DNA from: Tannerella sp. | GTDB taxonomy: Bacteria > Bacteroidota > Bacteroidia > Bacteroidales > Tannerellaceae | NCBI GenBank assembly: GCA_031276175.1 | Contig: JAISNP010000075.1 | Coordinates: forward strand, 1 to 64,000 | DNA: 64,000 nucleotides | Direction: 5' to 3' | Shown: positions 35,602 to 45,700 of the stretch, in pieces | How the letters are laid out: the number at the start of each line of letters is the position of its first letter | How positions within the stretch are numbered: the stretch's first letter is position 1 | Notes under the pieces: model-generated | Told to the model about the DNA's origin: nothing | Databases searched by the model: none | The model's input: only the letters and a program-made list of their open reading frames with translations | Made by a program: the position numbers and the translations under genes

Positions 35602-38600
35602 ATGACAAAATTATTACAAATTCTCGAATCGGAGAAGCGATTCGCATTTATTATTTTATTTTTTCTTGCGTCGGTCGGACTCTCATCGGTTTCCGGGCAG
35701 ACGTTGAAAGGCGTAGTGAAGGACAGCCGGACGGGGGAGGCGTTGATTGGGGCGAATGTTTTCGTCAAAATCGCTTCGTCGCGGCAGGGCACGGTGACGG
35801 ACGGCGACGGTCGTTTCGGCATTACGGTATCTTCGTTTCCCGCAACGATCGAAATAAGCTACGTGGGATACAGGACGCAGGAAACGGACATATACGAGCG
35901 TCCTGCGGAGGAGGTTGTGTTTTCGCTTGTCGAAGACGTGAATCTGCTTAATGAAGTAGTGGTCGTGTCGGACGGCTATGTGACGCAGGAGCGAAAGCTT
36001 TATACCGGTTCGTCGAGCGTCCTGAACAGCGCGATAATCGGCGCGAAGCCGGCGGCGTCTCCCGTCGTATCGCTTCAGGGCGAGGTGGCGGGTCTGAACG
36101 TCAACCTGTCGACCAGCCAGCCGGGCGGAAACGTGCAGGTACGCCTGCGCGGGCTGGGTTCGCTGGCGCTGAACTCGAACCCGCTGTATGTGGTCGACGG
36201 AATGATCGTCAATTCGGGCGACCTGTCGCGCCTGACGACGACGTCGAGCGCGCTGGCGGGGATTAATCAGGAAGATATAGAAGATGTGACGGTGCTGAAA
36301 GATGCGGCGGCGGCAGCGGTCTACGGTTCGCGCGGCTCGAACGGCGTAATCATCATCACGACCAAAAAGGGACGCGCGGGAAAGACGCAGGTCAGCTTCG
36401 ACGTGGAGGCGGGCGCCACGCGCGCAATACCTTTCCCCGACGCAGGCCAGCCGCTGAACGCGCAACAGTTCAGCGAACTCTTCATCGAAGGGCTTGTGAA
36501 CGCCGGCACTTACGGCGAAAAGGAGATAGCCGACCTTGCGGACAGCTACGGCTTCAACTCGGGGCGCAGCAACGACTGGCAGGACATCATCTACCGGACG
36601 GGGACGCAGCAGCAGTATAATGTGTCCGTGCGCGGGGGTAACGAGCAGACGAAGCTTTTTGCTTCGGCCGGATATTTTTCGCAGGAGGCGACTACCCGCG
36701 GCTCGGACATGCGCCGGATTTCGTCGCTGATAAACGTAGACCAGAAGATAAGCAACCGGTTTTCGCTTTCTGCCGGCCTGAACGTATCCAACGTGTTTCA
36801 ACATGCGCCGGAGGGCGGCACAGGCTCGTGGGCGAACCCGATATTTGCGGGGCGGATACTTCGTCCGTTCCAGATGGCGTACAACGAAGACGGAAGCTGG
36901 AACACGAACAGCTCCGACCCCCTGGGCTATACGGCGCATAAAAACGTGCTGTATCTTGCGGCACACGACGTGCGCACGCTCAACGCCTTGAAGGGGCTGG
37001 GCAACGTCAGCCTGAAATGGAACGTCTGGGACAGGCTGAACTACACGAGCTACGTGAGCGTGGATTACAACAATCTGGAGGAATATCGCTACGATAATCC
37101 CGTGCTGGGCGATGCCATGAGCGTGGGGGGGCGTGTGAACCAGTATTACACGCGCTATTTCAACTGGCTGACGCGCAATCAGCTGGATTATCGCTATCAT
37201 TATCTTGGCGACGAGGATGCGTCGAACGTGGCGGCCGTAGTGGGTTACGAGGCGCAGGAATCTTCGCAGTTGAATTTGAGCGGCACGGGTACGGGGTTTC
37301 CGTCGAAGCCGACGCCGCCCGTGCTGTCGAATGCGGCGGTGGTTACGAACGCGGCTGCGAACCACTCGCAGTATGCTTTCATCTCATTTTATTCCCGACT
37401 GAACGCCGGCTATAAAAACCGGTACTCGGCGAGCGCATCGTTCCGGCGCGACGGGTCGTCGGTGTTCGGAATGAATAATCGCTACGGCAATTTCTGGTCG
37501 GTGGGCGCCAACTGGAACGCGGAGCAGGAGGATTTTTTCAAACGGCAACGCCTCCTGTCGAGCGCGCGGTTGCACGTGTCGTACGGCACGACGGGCAATG
37601 CGCAGGGCATATCGAACTATGCGGCGAAACCGCTGGCGGCATACGGTTCGAACTACACGACGGGGAACGGGCAGAATTACAGTACGATCGGCAATCTCGA
37701 CCTGACGTGGGAGAAACAGAAGAAATTTGACGTGGGCGCCGAGTTGGGATTTTTCGACAACCGCCTGCTCGTCATCCCGGACTTTTATGTGAATAATGTG
37801 GACGGGCTGATACAGAGCCTTCCGCTTTCGCGCACGACGGGCTTCTCGTCCATTTCCTATTCCAACGTAGGTTCGATGCGTAACAGCGGCGTTGAATTGA
37901 CGGTGAAGAGCGAAAACGTGCGGGCGAAGCATTTTTCGTGGACAAGCAGCTTCAACATCGCGTTCAACCGGAACGAGATTACGGGTCTGGCAAAGTCGGC
38001 GGGCGGTGCGAACGGAAGTTATTATCTCGAAAACGGATACGACTATTATACGTACTACGTGCGGCTGTATGCGGGCGTCAATCCCGATAACGGCGAGGCG
38101 CTGTGGTATAAAGACGCATCGCAGACGGAAACGACGAACAAATATAACGACGCCGAACGCGTGCCGTACAAGTCTGCCTCCCCGAAATATTACGGGGGCT
38201 TCCACAATACGCTCGAGTACCGGGGCATACGCTTGAGCGCAGAAATATATTTCAATATCGGAAACTATGTGGTCGACAGTTGGTCGACGCGTTTTTACGA
38301 CGGCGAATACTTTGCTTTCAACAAGTACAGGCGCGAATACGAGAAACGCTGGACAGCGCCGGGGCAAATCACCGACGTGCCGAAATATATCTACGGCGGC
38401 GGCGCGCAAGCCCAGTCCAACGACTTTTCGTCGCGCTTTCTGTACGACGGTTCGTTCGTGCGATTGAAAAATGTCACCCTGGGATATGATTTGACGAAGG
38501 TTTCGCAACACCTTGTGCCCGGAGTCGGTAAGGTATACCTGTTCGGACGTGCGGGCAACCTTTTCACCAAGACTTTTGACGACAGGCTGCCGTTTGACCC

Positions 38601-38667
38601 CGAGTCGGGCAACGTTACTATCCCGCTTTACAACACGTATTCATTCGGTATAAATGTAGAACTATAA
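35602..38667 (+). CDS. SusC/RagA-family TonB-linked outer membrane protein (1)
   Basis: A 1021-residue outer-membrane importer. After a signal peptide (FIILFFLASVGLSSVSGQ) comes the carboxypeptidase-regulatory-like domain (LKGVVKDSRTGEALIGANVFVK), the plug with NPLYVVDGMIVNSG and EDVTVLKDAAAAAVYGSRGSNGVIIITTKKG, then a beta-barrel ending in YSFGINVEL. It works with the SusD lipoprotein at 38680. The leader, signal and first ~55 residues closely match the second SusC (42784), while the barrels diverge. The neighbouring cyanophycinase suggests peptide cargo. Confidence 0.97.
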   Translation: MTKLLQILESEKRFAFIILFFLASVGLSSVSGQTLKGVVKDSRTGEALIGANVFVKIASSRQGTVTDGDGRFGITVSSFPATIEISYVGYRTQETDIYERPAEEVVFSLVEDVNLLNEVVVVSDGYVTQERKLYTGSSSVLNSAIIGAKPAASPVVSLQGEVAGLNVNLSTSQPGGNVQVRLRGLGSLALNSNPLYVVDGMIVNSGDLSRLTTTSSALAGINQEDIEDVTVLKDAAAAAVYGSRGSNGVIIITTKKGRAGKTQVSFDVEAGATRAIPFPDAGQPLNAQQFSELFIEGLVNAGTYGEKEIADLADSYGFNSGRSNDWQDIIYRTGTQQQYNVSVRGGNEQTKLFASAGYFSQEATTRGSDMRRISSLINVDQKISNRFSLSAGLNVSNVFQHAPEGGTGSWANPIFAGRILRPFQMAYNEDGSWNTNSSDPLGYTAHKNVLYLAAHDVRTLNALKGLGNVSLKWNVWDRLNYTSYVSVDYNNLEEYRYDNPVLGDAMSVGGRVNQYYTRYFNWLTRNQLDYRYHYLGDEDASNVAAVVGYEAQESSQLNLSGTGTGFPSKPTPPVLSNAAVVTNAAANHSQYAFISFYSRLNAGYKNRYSASASFRRDGSSVFGMNNRYGNFWSVGANWNAEQEDFFKRQRLLSSARLHVSYGTTGNAQGISNYAAKPLAAYGSNYTTGNGQNYSTIGNLDLTWEKQKKFDVGAELGFFDNRLLVIPDFYVNNVDGLIQSLPLSRTTGFSSISYSNVGSMRNSGVELTVKSENVRAKHFSWTSSFNIAFNRNEITGLAKSAGGANGSYYLENGYDYYTYYVRLYAGVNPDNGEALWYKDASQTETTNKYNDAERVPYKSASPKYYGGFHNTLEYRGIRLSAEIYFNIGNYVVDSWSTRFYDGEYFAFNKYRREYEKRWTAPGQITDVPKYIYGGGAQAQSNDFSSRFLYDGSFVRLKNVTLGYDLTKVSQHLVPGVGKVYLFGRAGNLFTKTFDDRLPFDPESGNVTIPLYNTYSFGINVEL

Positions 38668-38679
38668 ATTAAAAAAGAC

Positions 38680-40122
38680 ATGAACGTAAAAATATATCCG
38701 GTTATCGCGGCGGCAATATTCCTGACCTCCTCATGCAGCGAGGCCTTCCTCGAACGCGAGCCTTCGAACGGCGTAGACGTAACTGCCGCCCTGCAAACGC
38801 CGGCCGATCTGGCCGATGCCGTAAACGGGCTGTATGCCACAGTCAAAAGCTCGTCATTTCTGGGTCGGGACGTGCTTGTGCTCAATGACCTGCTGGCCGA
38901 CAACGATTTTATAAGCACAAATAATTACGGACGTTTCCTTGCGGAAAACGCCTATACCTTTTCGCAGAGCAGCGGAAGCGCTTCGGGGATATGGTCTCAG
39001 GGCTATTACGTCATACTGCAGGCAAACCGGATCCTTTATGCGGATTTGCCGCCGGACGACGCTACCAATCACCTGAAAGGAGAAGCCTATGCCATAAGGG
39101 GACTGGCCTATCTGGTGCTGGTCAACTTCTTCGGCGCGCCGCATACGGTATCTTCATCCGCTCCGGGCGTGCCGATTGTCACGCAGCCCGTTTTCGTGAC
39201 AGGCACGTCGTCCGTACCCGCGCGAAACACGGTTGCCGAGGTTTATCAACAAATCATCGCCGATCTGGACGAGGCTTTCAAGCTAATTCCGGACAGGGGA
39301 ATTGATGCGGCATACCACAACACGAGTTCCAACTACCTTACCCGTTACGCGGTGAAGGCGCTTCTGTCGAGGGCGCACCTCTACAGCGGCAATTATGCCG
39401 GCGCACGCGACGCCGCACAGGAAGTCATCGAAAAAGGCGGCTATACGCTGACGAAATCGGAAAGCGACTATCTGGCTTACTGGGCAAGCAATACGCCGTC
39501 GACCAACAAGGTAGAAACAATATGGGAGCTGAACATGAGCGTGACGAGCAATAACGGCGGCAACGGCATCGACCACATGTACAATCAGGCGGGTTACGGC
39601 GATTTACTGGCAAACAAGGAAGTGTACGAGCTTTATTCGGATACCGACAGCCGCAAAAAGCTGGTCGTCGACGGCACGCGCCGCGGAGGAAGCCAGAAGG
39701 CCTACATCTGCAACAAATATACGAACACGGCTTCGGGCGACAGAGATGAAGTGAAAATCATACGTCTGGCCGAGGTCTACCTTACGCTGGCCGAAGCCCT
39801 CGCACAGACAAACGACGAGCCGGGCGCACTGAAGTATCTGAATCTGATTGCCCAACTGCGCGACCCCGAATTTGCGGGATTCACTTCAAGCGGCAGGCAA
39901 CTGATAGACGACATTGTGAACGAGCGCAGGAAAGAACTTGTATTCGAAGGATTCCGCCTTTTCGACCTTCTACGGCTAAACAGAGAGATTGTCCGCCCGG
40001 TGCAGCCCTACAGCACAACCACGTATCCCCTCGTCTCGCTTAGCGACCACCGGCGGATACAGGCCATACCCCAGACGGAATTGGACGTAAACCCCAACAT
40101 AGTACAAAACCCCGGATATTGA
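38680..40122 (+). CDS. RagB/SusD-family nutrient-binding lipoprotein (1)
   Basis: A 480-residue lipoprotein (TSSC lipobox near residue 19) with the SusD fold: helical TPR-like regions (KGEAYAIRGLAYLVLVNFFGAPH, RYAVKALLSRAHLYSGNYAGARDAAQEVI) and the C-terminal motif NERRKELVFEGFRLFDLLRLNREI followed by PQTELDVNPNIVQNPGY. It caps the SusC-1 barrel at the cell surface. It starts 12 bp after susC-1. Confidence 0.97.
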   Translation: MNVKIYPVIAAAIFLTSSCSEAFLEREPSNGVDVTAALQTPADLADAVNGLYATVKSSSFLGRDVLVLNDLLADNDFISTNNYGRFLAENAYTFSQSSGSASGIWSQGYYVILQANRILYADLPPDDATNHLKGEAYAIRGLAYLVLVNFFGAPHTVSSSAPGVPIVTQPVFVTGTSSVPARNTVAEVYQQIIADLDEAFKLIPDRGIDAAYHNTSSNYLTRYAVKALLSRAHLYSGNYAGARDAAQEVIEKGGYTLTKSESDYLAYWASNTPSTNKVETIWELNMSVTSNNGGNGIDHMYNQAGYGDLLANKEVYELYSDTDSRKKLVVDGTRRGGSQKAYICNKYTNTASGDRDEVKIIRLAEVYLTLAEALAQTNDEPGALKYLNLIAQLRDPEFAGFTSSGRQLIDDIVNERRKELVFEGFRLFDLLRLNREIVRPVQPYSTTTYPLVSLSDHRRIQAIPQTELDVNPNIVQNPGY

Positions 40123-40140
40123 ACAGTTAAATTCACCATC

Positions 40141-42054
40141 ATGAACAGAAAATTATTTATATCGCTTATTGCCGCAGTCATATTGAACTGCGCTTCCGTA
40201 TTTGCACAAGTTTCTCCCGTCACCATAAACGAGCAGTCGACCACCCGCCACGGGCCTGAAAACGGTTCGCTGATCATAGTAGGCGGCGGCGGGCGAACAC
40301 CGAAGATCGACGAGAAATTCCTGGAGCTTGCCGGCGGTAAAGACCGTGCGCGCATCGTAGTCATCACTGCCAATCTCGGAGACTCCATCGCGCTCGCCTC
40401 AATCCGCGACCCGAAAGCCGTGGAGAACTACAGAAAAGAATTCGGCGTAAAAGATATTACCGTCCTGCACACGAAAAGCCTGGTCGAAGCAAACAGCGAC
40501 AAATTTATAGAGCCGCTGAAGAAGGCCACGGCCGTATACTTCCTGGGCGGACGCCAGTGGCGCGCAGCGGATTCGTACCTTAACACGCGCACGCACCGTG
40601 CTTTTTTCGATGTCCTTCGCCGCGGCGGAGTAATAATGGGCGGCTCTGCCGGAGCCAGCATACAAGGCTCTTTCCTGTGGAGAGGCGATACCAAAGGACC
40701 GCACATACTCGTCGGCGACCATACGCAGGGACTGGGATTCCTGAAAAATTCGGCCGTCGACCAGCATCTTCTCCGCCGGAACCGCGAATTTGATTTGGTT
40801 GAGTTCATCTGCAAATCGCCCGAACTGATCGGCATCGGGCTTGATGAAAGAACTGCCGTGCTGGTACAAAAAGATACGCTTGAGGTCATCGGCGAATCGT
40901 ATGCCGTCATATACGATTACAATACGATAATCGGCCAAGGCAACAATGCACACGTGGTAGACGGCAAACGTGAAGACTACACGGCCGCAAACGGCCCGTT
41001 CTTTTTCCTGCATGAAGGGCAAAAGTACGATTTGTCCGGCCGAAAGGTGATAGACTTGCCGCCGCGAAGATTTGACGGCACGCGTCCGACGCCTCCACCG
41101 TCGCAAAGCGTCCTGCACGGGCCTGACCTGAAATCCGTAAAAGCGCCGTCGCGCGCTTCCGAAACCTTTGCGCGCGTGGCGCCGATTACTGTGCACGATT
41201 CATCCTCCACCCGCCACGGCCCGGAGCACGGCTCGCTCATAATCGCCGGCAGCGGCTTTACTCCCGAAGTATGGGACAAATTCATAGCGCTTGCCGGAGG
41301 CAAAGACAAGGCCAACATTGTGGTGATTACGGCCGCAACAGGCGATTCGTCCGCCCTGAATACGCGCACGGCGGACAGAATCAGCCGGCAGTTCGGCGTA
41401 AAAAACGTAATTACCCTGCACACAAAAAGCCTTGAAGTAGCCAACAGCGAAGAGTTCGTCGCACCGCTGAAAAAAGCCACTGCCGTATTTTTTGAAGGCG
41501 GCCGCCAGTGGCGTATAGCCGATTCTTACCTGAATACGCTCACCCACCAAGCCTTTCAAGACGTGCTCGACCGCGGCGGAGTAATTATCGGCGGCTCTGC
41601 CGGCGCCAGCATACAGGGATCATTCCTCTGGCGAGGCGATACCAAAGGCCCCCACATCCTTGTAGGCGACCATACGCAGGGATTAGGCTTTCTTAAAAAC
41701 TCGGTCATAGACCAGCATCTTTTAAGACGCAACCGCGTGTTCGACCTTGTAGATTTTATCCGCAGTACTCCCGAACTTATCGGTATCGGACTGGACGAAA
41801 CCGCCTCCATACTGGTTCAAAAGGATACGCTTGAAGTCATCGGCAACTCTTATGTCGCCATTTACGATTATAATACAATCACCGGAAAGGGAAACAGCGC
41901 GCATGTGGTCGATGCAAAAGAAATATATACCGTGTCCAACGGCCCGTTCTTTTTCCTGTACAAGGGACAAAAATACGATTTGGCAAACCGGAAAGTAATC
42001 AGCACGCCGCGCCGCCGCGATGCCCCCCGAACGGAAACGCAACCATCCGAATAA
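40141..42054 (+). CDS. Tandem-domain cyanophycinase-like peptidase (S51)
   Basis: A 637-residue secreted protein (signal peptide LIAAVILNCASVFAQ) made of two similar S51 domains, residues ~30-330 and ~350-625. Each has RHGPExGSLIIxG, the nucleophile motif GGSAGASIQGSFLWRGDTKGPHILVGDHTQGLGF (Ser169 in the first) and NGPFFFLxxGQKYDL. Cyanophycinases cut cyanophycin to beta-Asp-Arg dipeptides; related S51 enzymes cut other Asp peptides. The two domains look like a recent in-gene duplication. It directly follows susCD-1 and probably supplies its cargo. Confidence 0.9.
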   Translation: MNRKLFISLIAAVILNCASVFAQVSPVTINEQSTTRHGPENGSLIIVGGGGRTPKIDEKFLELAGGKDRARIVVITANLGDSIALASIRDPKAVENYRKEFGVKDITVLHTKSLVEANSDKFIEPLKKATAVYFLGGRQWRAADSYLNTRTHRAFFDVLRRGGVIMGGSAGASIQGSFLWRGDTKGPHILVGDHTQGLGFLKNSAVDQHLLRRNREFDLVEFICKSPELIGIGLDERTAVLVQKDTLEVIGESYAVIYDYNTIIGQGNNAHVVDGKREDYTAANGPFFFLHEGQKYDLSGRKVIDLPPRRFDGTRPTPPPSQSVLHGPDLKSVKAPSRASETFARVAPITVHDSSSTRHGPEHGSLIIAGSGFTPEVWDKFIALAGGKDKANIVVITAATGDSSALNTRTADRISRQFGVKNVITLHTKSLEVANSEEFVAPLKKATAVFFEGGRQWRIADSYLNTLTHQAFQDVLDRGGVIIGGSAGASIQGSFLWRGDTKGPHILVGDHTQGLGFLKNSVIDQHLLRRNRVFDLVDFIRSTPELIGIGLDETASILVQKDTLEVIGNSYVAIYDYNTITGKGNSAHVVDAKEIYTVSNGPFFFLYKGQKYDLANRKVISTPRRRDAPRTETQPSE

Positions 42055-42170
42055 ATCGCCGGACTAACGAAAAAATACTTTTTATTCATTATTCTTATTG
42101 TTTTTAATACCCTCCCGACAGTCGGTCAGCCTGCGGGTTTGAGTGTATACCTGATTTCTTTTGCGGAGCT

Positions 42171-42379
42171 TCCCATTGCTTTTGGGGAGTTCCGCATTTC
42201 TTTCGTGGGATTCCGCATTTTCTTCGGGGGACTCCGCATTTTCTTCGGGGGATTCCGCATTTTCTTCGGGGAACTCCGCATTTCTTTCGGGGGATTCCGC
42301 ATTTTCTTCGTGGAGTTCCGCATTTTTTTCAGGTAAATTTTCATTCTCTGCGGAGAACTCCCCATTCCGTCCGTTAAAT
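42171..42379 (+). repeat. 21-bp tandem repeat array C (7 clear units plus degenerate ends)
   Basis: TCCGCA recurs at 42191, 42212, 42233, 42254, 42275, 42296 and 42317, all 21 bp apart; degenerate units flank it, one 20 bp long. The unit is TCCGCATTTTCTTCGGGG plus three bases. On the minus strand it reads as heptads such as NAESPEE. It lies between the cyanophycinase gene and the second susC leader. No promoter match points into it. Confidence 0.88.
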
Positions 42380-42491
42380 CCCTGATATTCATTCGAGAAA
42401 CAGCGGACGGTTGCGCGGATAGCCGGCCTTGCGACGTTCAATTCCCGCACATGTCCGTTGCCGGTTCGCATCGACGCAGAAGAGGAAACCC

Positions 42492-42543
42492 GAATATACC
42501 ACAAAAGAGCTATTTCACACGCGGCAGGACGCAAATACCTTTG
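42492..42543 (+). promoter_or_regulatory. susC-2 promoter with shared upstream element
   Basis: GAATATACCA...TATTTC (42492-42516), 19 bp, then TACCTTTG (42536-42543). This is the closest match to the element in front of the sir operon. Confidence 0.65.
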
Positions 42544-42571
42544 CACCGTAAAATTTAAACGATACGATACA

Positions 42572-42697
42572 ATGGTATATACAAAAACAACAGAGACTGG
42601 AAAGGAGCTGCGCGTGTTGCCCCGGTTGTGGGCTTCGCGCAGTTGTATGCGTCGCATTTCGGCGGGCGCGCCTGCACGCACAACTTATACACTTTAA
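42572..42697 (+). CDS. 41-codon leader ORF upstream of susC-2
   Basis: A 41-residue ORF (MVYTKTTETGKELR... ending AGAPARTTYTL) in the same position as the one at 35390, with the same length and stop. The track shows it fused to an upstream extension that lies before the predicted transcription start. It may be a leader peptide or only a side effect of a conserved structured RNA. Confidence 0.35.
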   Translation: MVYTKTTETGKELRVLPRLWASRSCMRRISAGAPARTTYTL

Positions 42698-42715
42698 TAA
42701 ACAGATATAAACAAA

Positions 42716-42761
42716 GAGCGTCCCCCTCCTGTGAGTAGCAATATACATCGGGGGGACGCTC
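42716..42761 (+). promoter_or_regulatory. Leader stem-loop 2 (susC-2)
   Basis: An 11-bp stem, GAGCGTCCCCC and GGGGGACGCTC, with the same 24-nt loop as in susC-1, ends 22 nt before the start codon. The outer pair differs from susC-1 by a compensatory change. Confidence 0.7.
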
Positions 42762-42783
42762 AAAAACCAAATACTAATTTAGC

Positions 42784-45700
42784 ATGGCAAAATTATTACA
42801 TTTTCTCGGATCAAAGAAGCGTTTCGCATATATTATTTTATTTTTTATTACGGCGGCCGGACTCTCCTCCGTTTCCGCCCAGACGTTGAAAGGCGTAGTT
42901 ACGGACAGCCGGACGGGGGAGGCCTTGATTGGGGCTACGGTTGTGCTGAAGGGCGCCACGGCAAATTCGGGCGTAGTCACCGGCGTCACCGGCGAATTTG
43001 CGCTTCATATCGCCGCACTTCCGGCCGTAATTGAAATCAGTTTCGTGGGATACAAGACGCAGGAAATAGAGGTTTACGAGATTTCCGGTACGCTGACCGT
43101 AGCGCTGTCGGAGAATCTTAATCTGCTGAACGAGGTCGTGGTGATAGGCTACGCACAGTCGCTCAAAAGCGCCGTCACAGCCGCCGTCACGACGGTCGAC
43201 GTCGGGAGTATAGCCCACGTCCCCTCGGCAAGCATTACGGAGAAATTGCAGGGCGTTGTTCCCGGCCTGCTGGTGTCTAAGAATACCGGCGCGCCCGGAG
43301 CAGGCTCGTTTGTCCGCCTGCGCGGCTCTACTTCGCTCGGCGGCGGCGGCCCTCTCTACATCATAGACGGCGTCGCTACCACGGGCAGTTCGCAACAGAT
43401 AAGCCAGTCCCAGTCCGCAGATCCTCTGGCGGAATTTAATCCCGAAGACATAGAAACCGTAACCGTCCTGAAAGACGCAAGCGCTACCGCAGCATACGGC
43501 GCGCGTGCGGCCAACGGCGTCATCCTTATTACGACCAAGCGCGGCTCGCGCAATTCGCAGACTCAGGTAAACTTCAAGGCCGAAGCCGGCCTCTCGAAGT
43601 CATATAATCTCTGGGAATTGACCACCGGCCCCGAACATGCCGAAATCGTGAACGAAGCATACCGTAACGACGGGCTGTACGGGCAGCGCCCGTTCCGTCC
43701 GGCAAGCGAGGGCGGTATCGGTTTGCCGGAGGAGCAGAATACCTACGACCGCGTATCCGACGTGTTCCGCCCGGCTTTCCAGCATACGTACAACCTTTCC
43801 GTTTCGGGCGGCGACGCCAAGACGAATTTCTATATCGGCGGCGACTACACTTTTCAGCAGGCTACTCTCAAGCTGGAAGACTTCGGACGCTACGGCTTGC
43901 GTATCAATATAGACCACTCCATTACGAATAAACTGAAAATAGGGACAAGCAATGCCATCTCCGCCAACAGTCGCAGCAATGTGAAGGTGGGCGACGGCCC
44001 TTCCGGTTTTTTTCAGGCATCGCTGCATACGCCTACTTTTCTTCCCGTATATAAGGAGGACGGCAGTTTCAATGCGGCGGGCGCCTTCAATAATCATATA
44101 GCCATACTTGAGAATTGGGATGGCGGCTCGAAGGGTTTTCGCGTCACGAATAATTTTTATGCGAAGTATGAAATTTCGGATTTTCTCTCATTCAAATCTT
44201 CGTGGAGCAACGATCGCAACAGCGGACACGATACTTATTATTACAGTCCTCTCCTGAGCCAGGGTTATCCCAACGGTGCGGCCGAAAGCGCCGTCGGTGT
44301 CGCCAATCGCTTCACTACGGAACAGACGCTGAACTACCTTCAGTCATTCGGTGGGCATACCGTATCGGCGTATGCCGGCGGCGCTTACTTGAAGAATACC
44401 AATGAGAGTGTGAGCGTCTCCGGTAAGGATTTTGCCGGCGATGCGTTCAAGCGAGTGGCCTCCACAGCCACGCAGTCAGGCTCTGCGAGCGGTTCGGGTT
44501 CGGGATTACTTTCTTACTTCGGCGGCGTCAACTATTCGTATGCGAATCGTTACAGCGTGGATGCAACCGTGCGCCGCGATGCTTCCTCTCAACTCGGCGC
44601 CGACAACCGTGCGGGTTATTTCCCCTCCGTCGGCGCAAGCTGGAATCCCGTCAATGAAGTATTTTTTCCGAAAACCGATATAATCAACGACCTTCGCCTG
44701 AAGGGCAGCTACGGCACGGTAGGAAATATCTCCGGCGGGAATGCGCATCTTGGCCTGTGGAGCGGCGGTAGCGTATACGACGGTCAGCCCGGTCTGGCTC
44801 CGTCGCAACTCGGCAACCCTGCACTGAAGTGGGAATCGACGCGGCAATGGAATGTGGGCGTCAACGTCGCGCTGCTGAAGAATCGTTTGGATATAGAATT
44901 GAACTATTACGACAAGTTTACGTACGGTTTGCTGCTGGCCGAAGCGCTTCCGGGAAAGACGGGCTTCGGTTCCGTGACCAGAAACTCCGGCGAGATAAGC
45001 AACAAGGGATATGAATTTTCACTGGTTTCCCGAAATATAAACAGAAAGGATTATTCGTGGAATACAATCTTCACCGCCTCGCGCAACATCAATAAAATAG
45101 TCAAACTTCCCGTCGAACAGTTGAATGCAAGCTACGGCTCCATCGCGCGTGAAGGATATTCGCTCCATTCGTTCTATCTGTACGACTACAAGGGCGTTGA
45201 TCCGGTAACAGGCGATGCCGTTTACGACGATTGGACGGGAGGTCCCGACGGCGGCGCCGACGGAAAGATTACGGAAGCGGACAAGAAAATATTCGGCAAT
45301 GCCTGGCCGCTGGTGGAAGGGATATTAAAAAATACGCTGACGTATAAAAGCCTGACGCTCGACTTTAGTTTTTACTACAAATACAAGTATCAGGTCTTCA
45401 ACTACACACGTTCGTTCCTCGAATCGGGCGGAACGCGCACCCTCAGCCGTACTATCCAGAAAAGTTCGACGAACTACTGGAAAGAAGAACTTAAGGATAC
45501 GTACAAGGTCAACGGCGAAGGACTTGTTACGGAAGTGCTTCCGCGTCCGAAATCCGTAAAGAACCCTGACGGTTCTACGAACTACGAGCAGCGCTCTACA
45601 CGCAATCTTGAAGACGGATCTTTCGTGCGACTGCAAAACGTAACACTTTCTTACACGATTCCCCGCACGTTTACGTCGCGTTTTAAAATCCGGAAAGCCG

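Noticed and set aside
35683-37365. 560-codon minus-strand ORF
   Set aside because: Antisense to the SusC-1 gene, with no recognisable domain.
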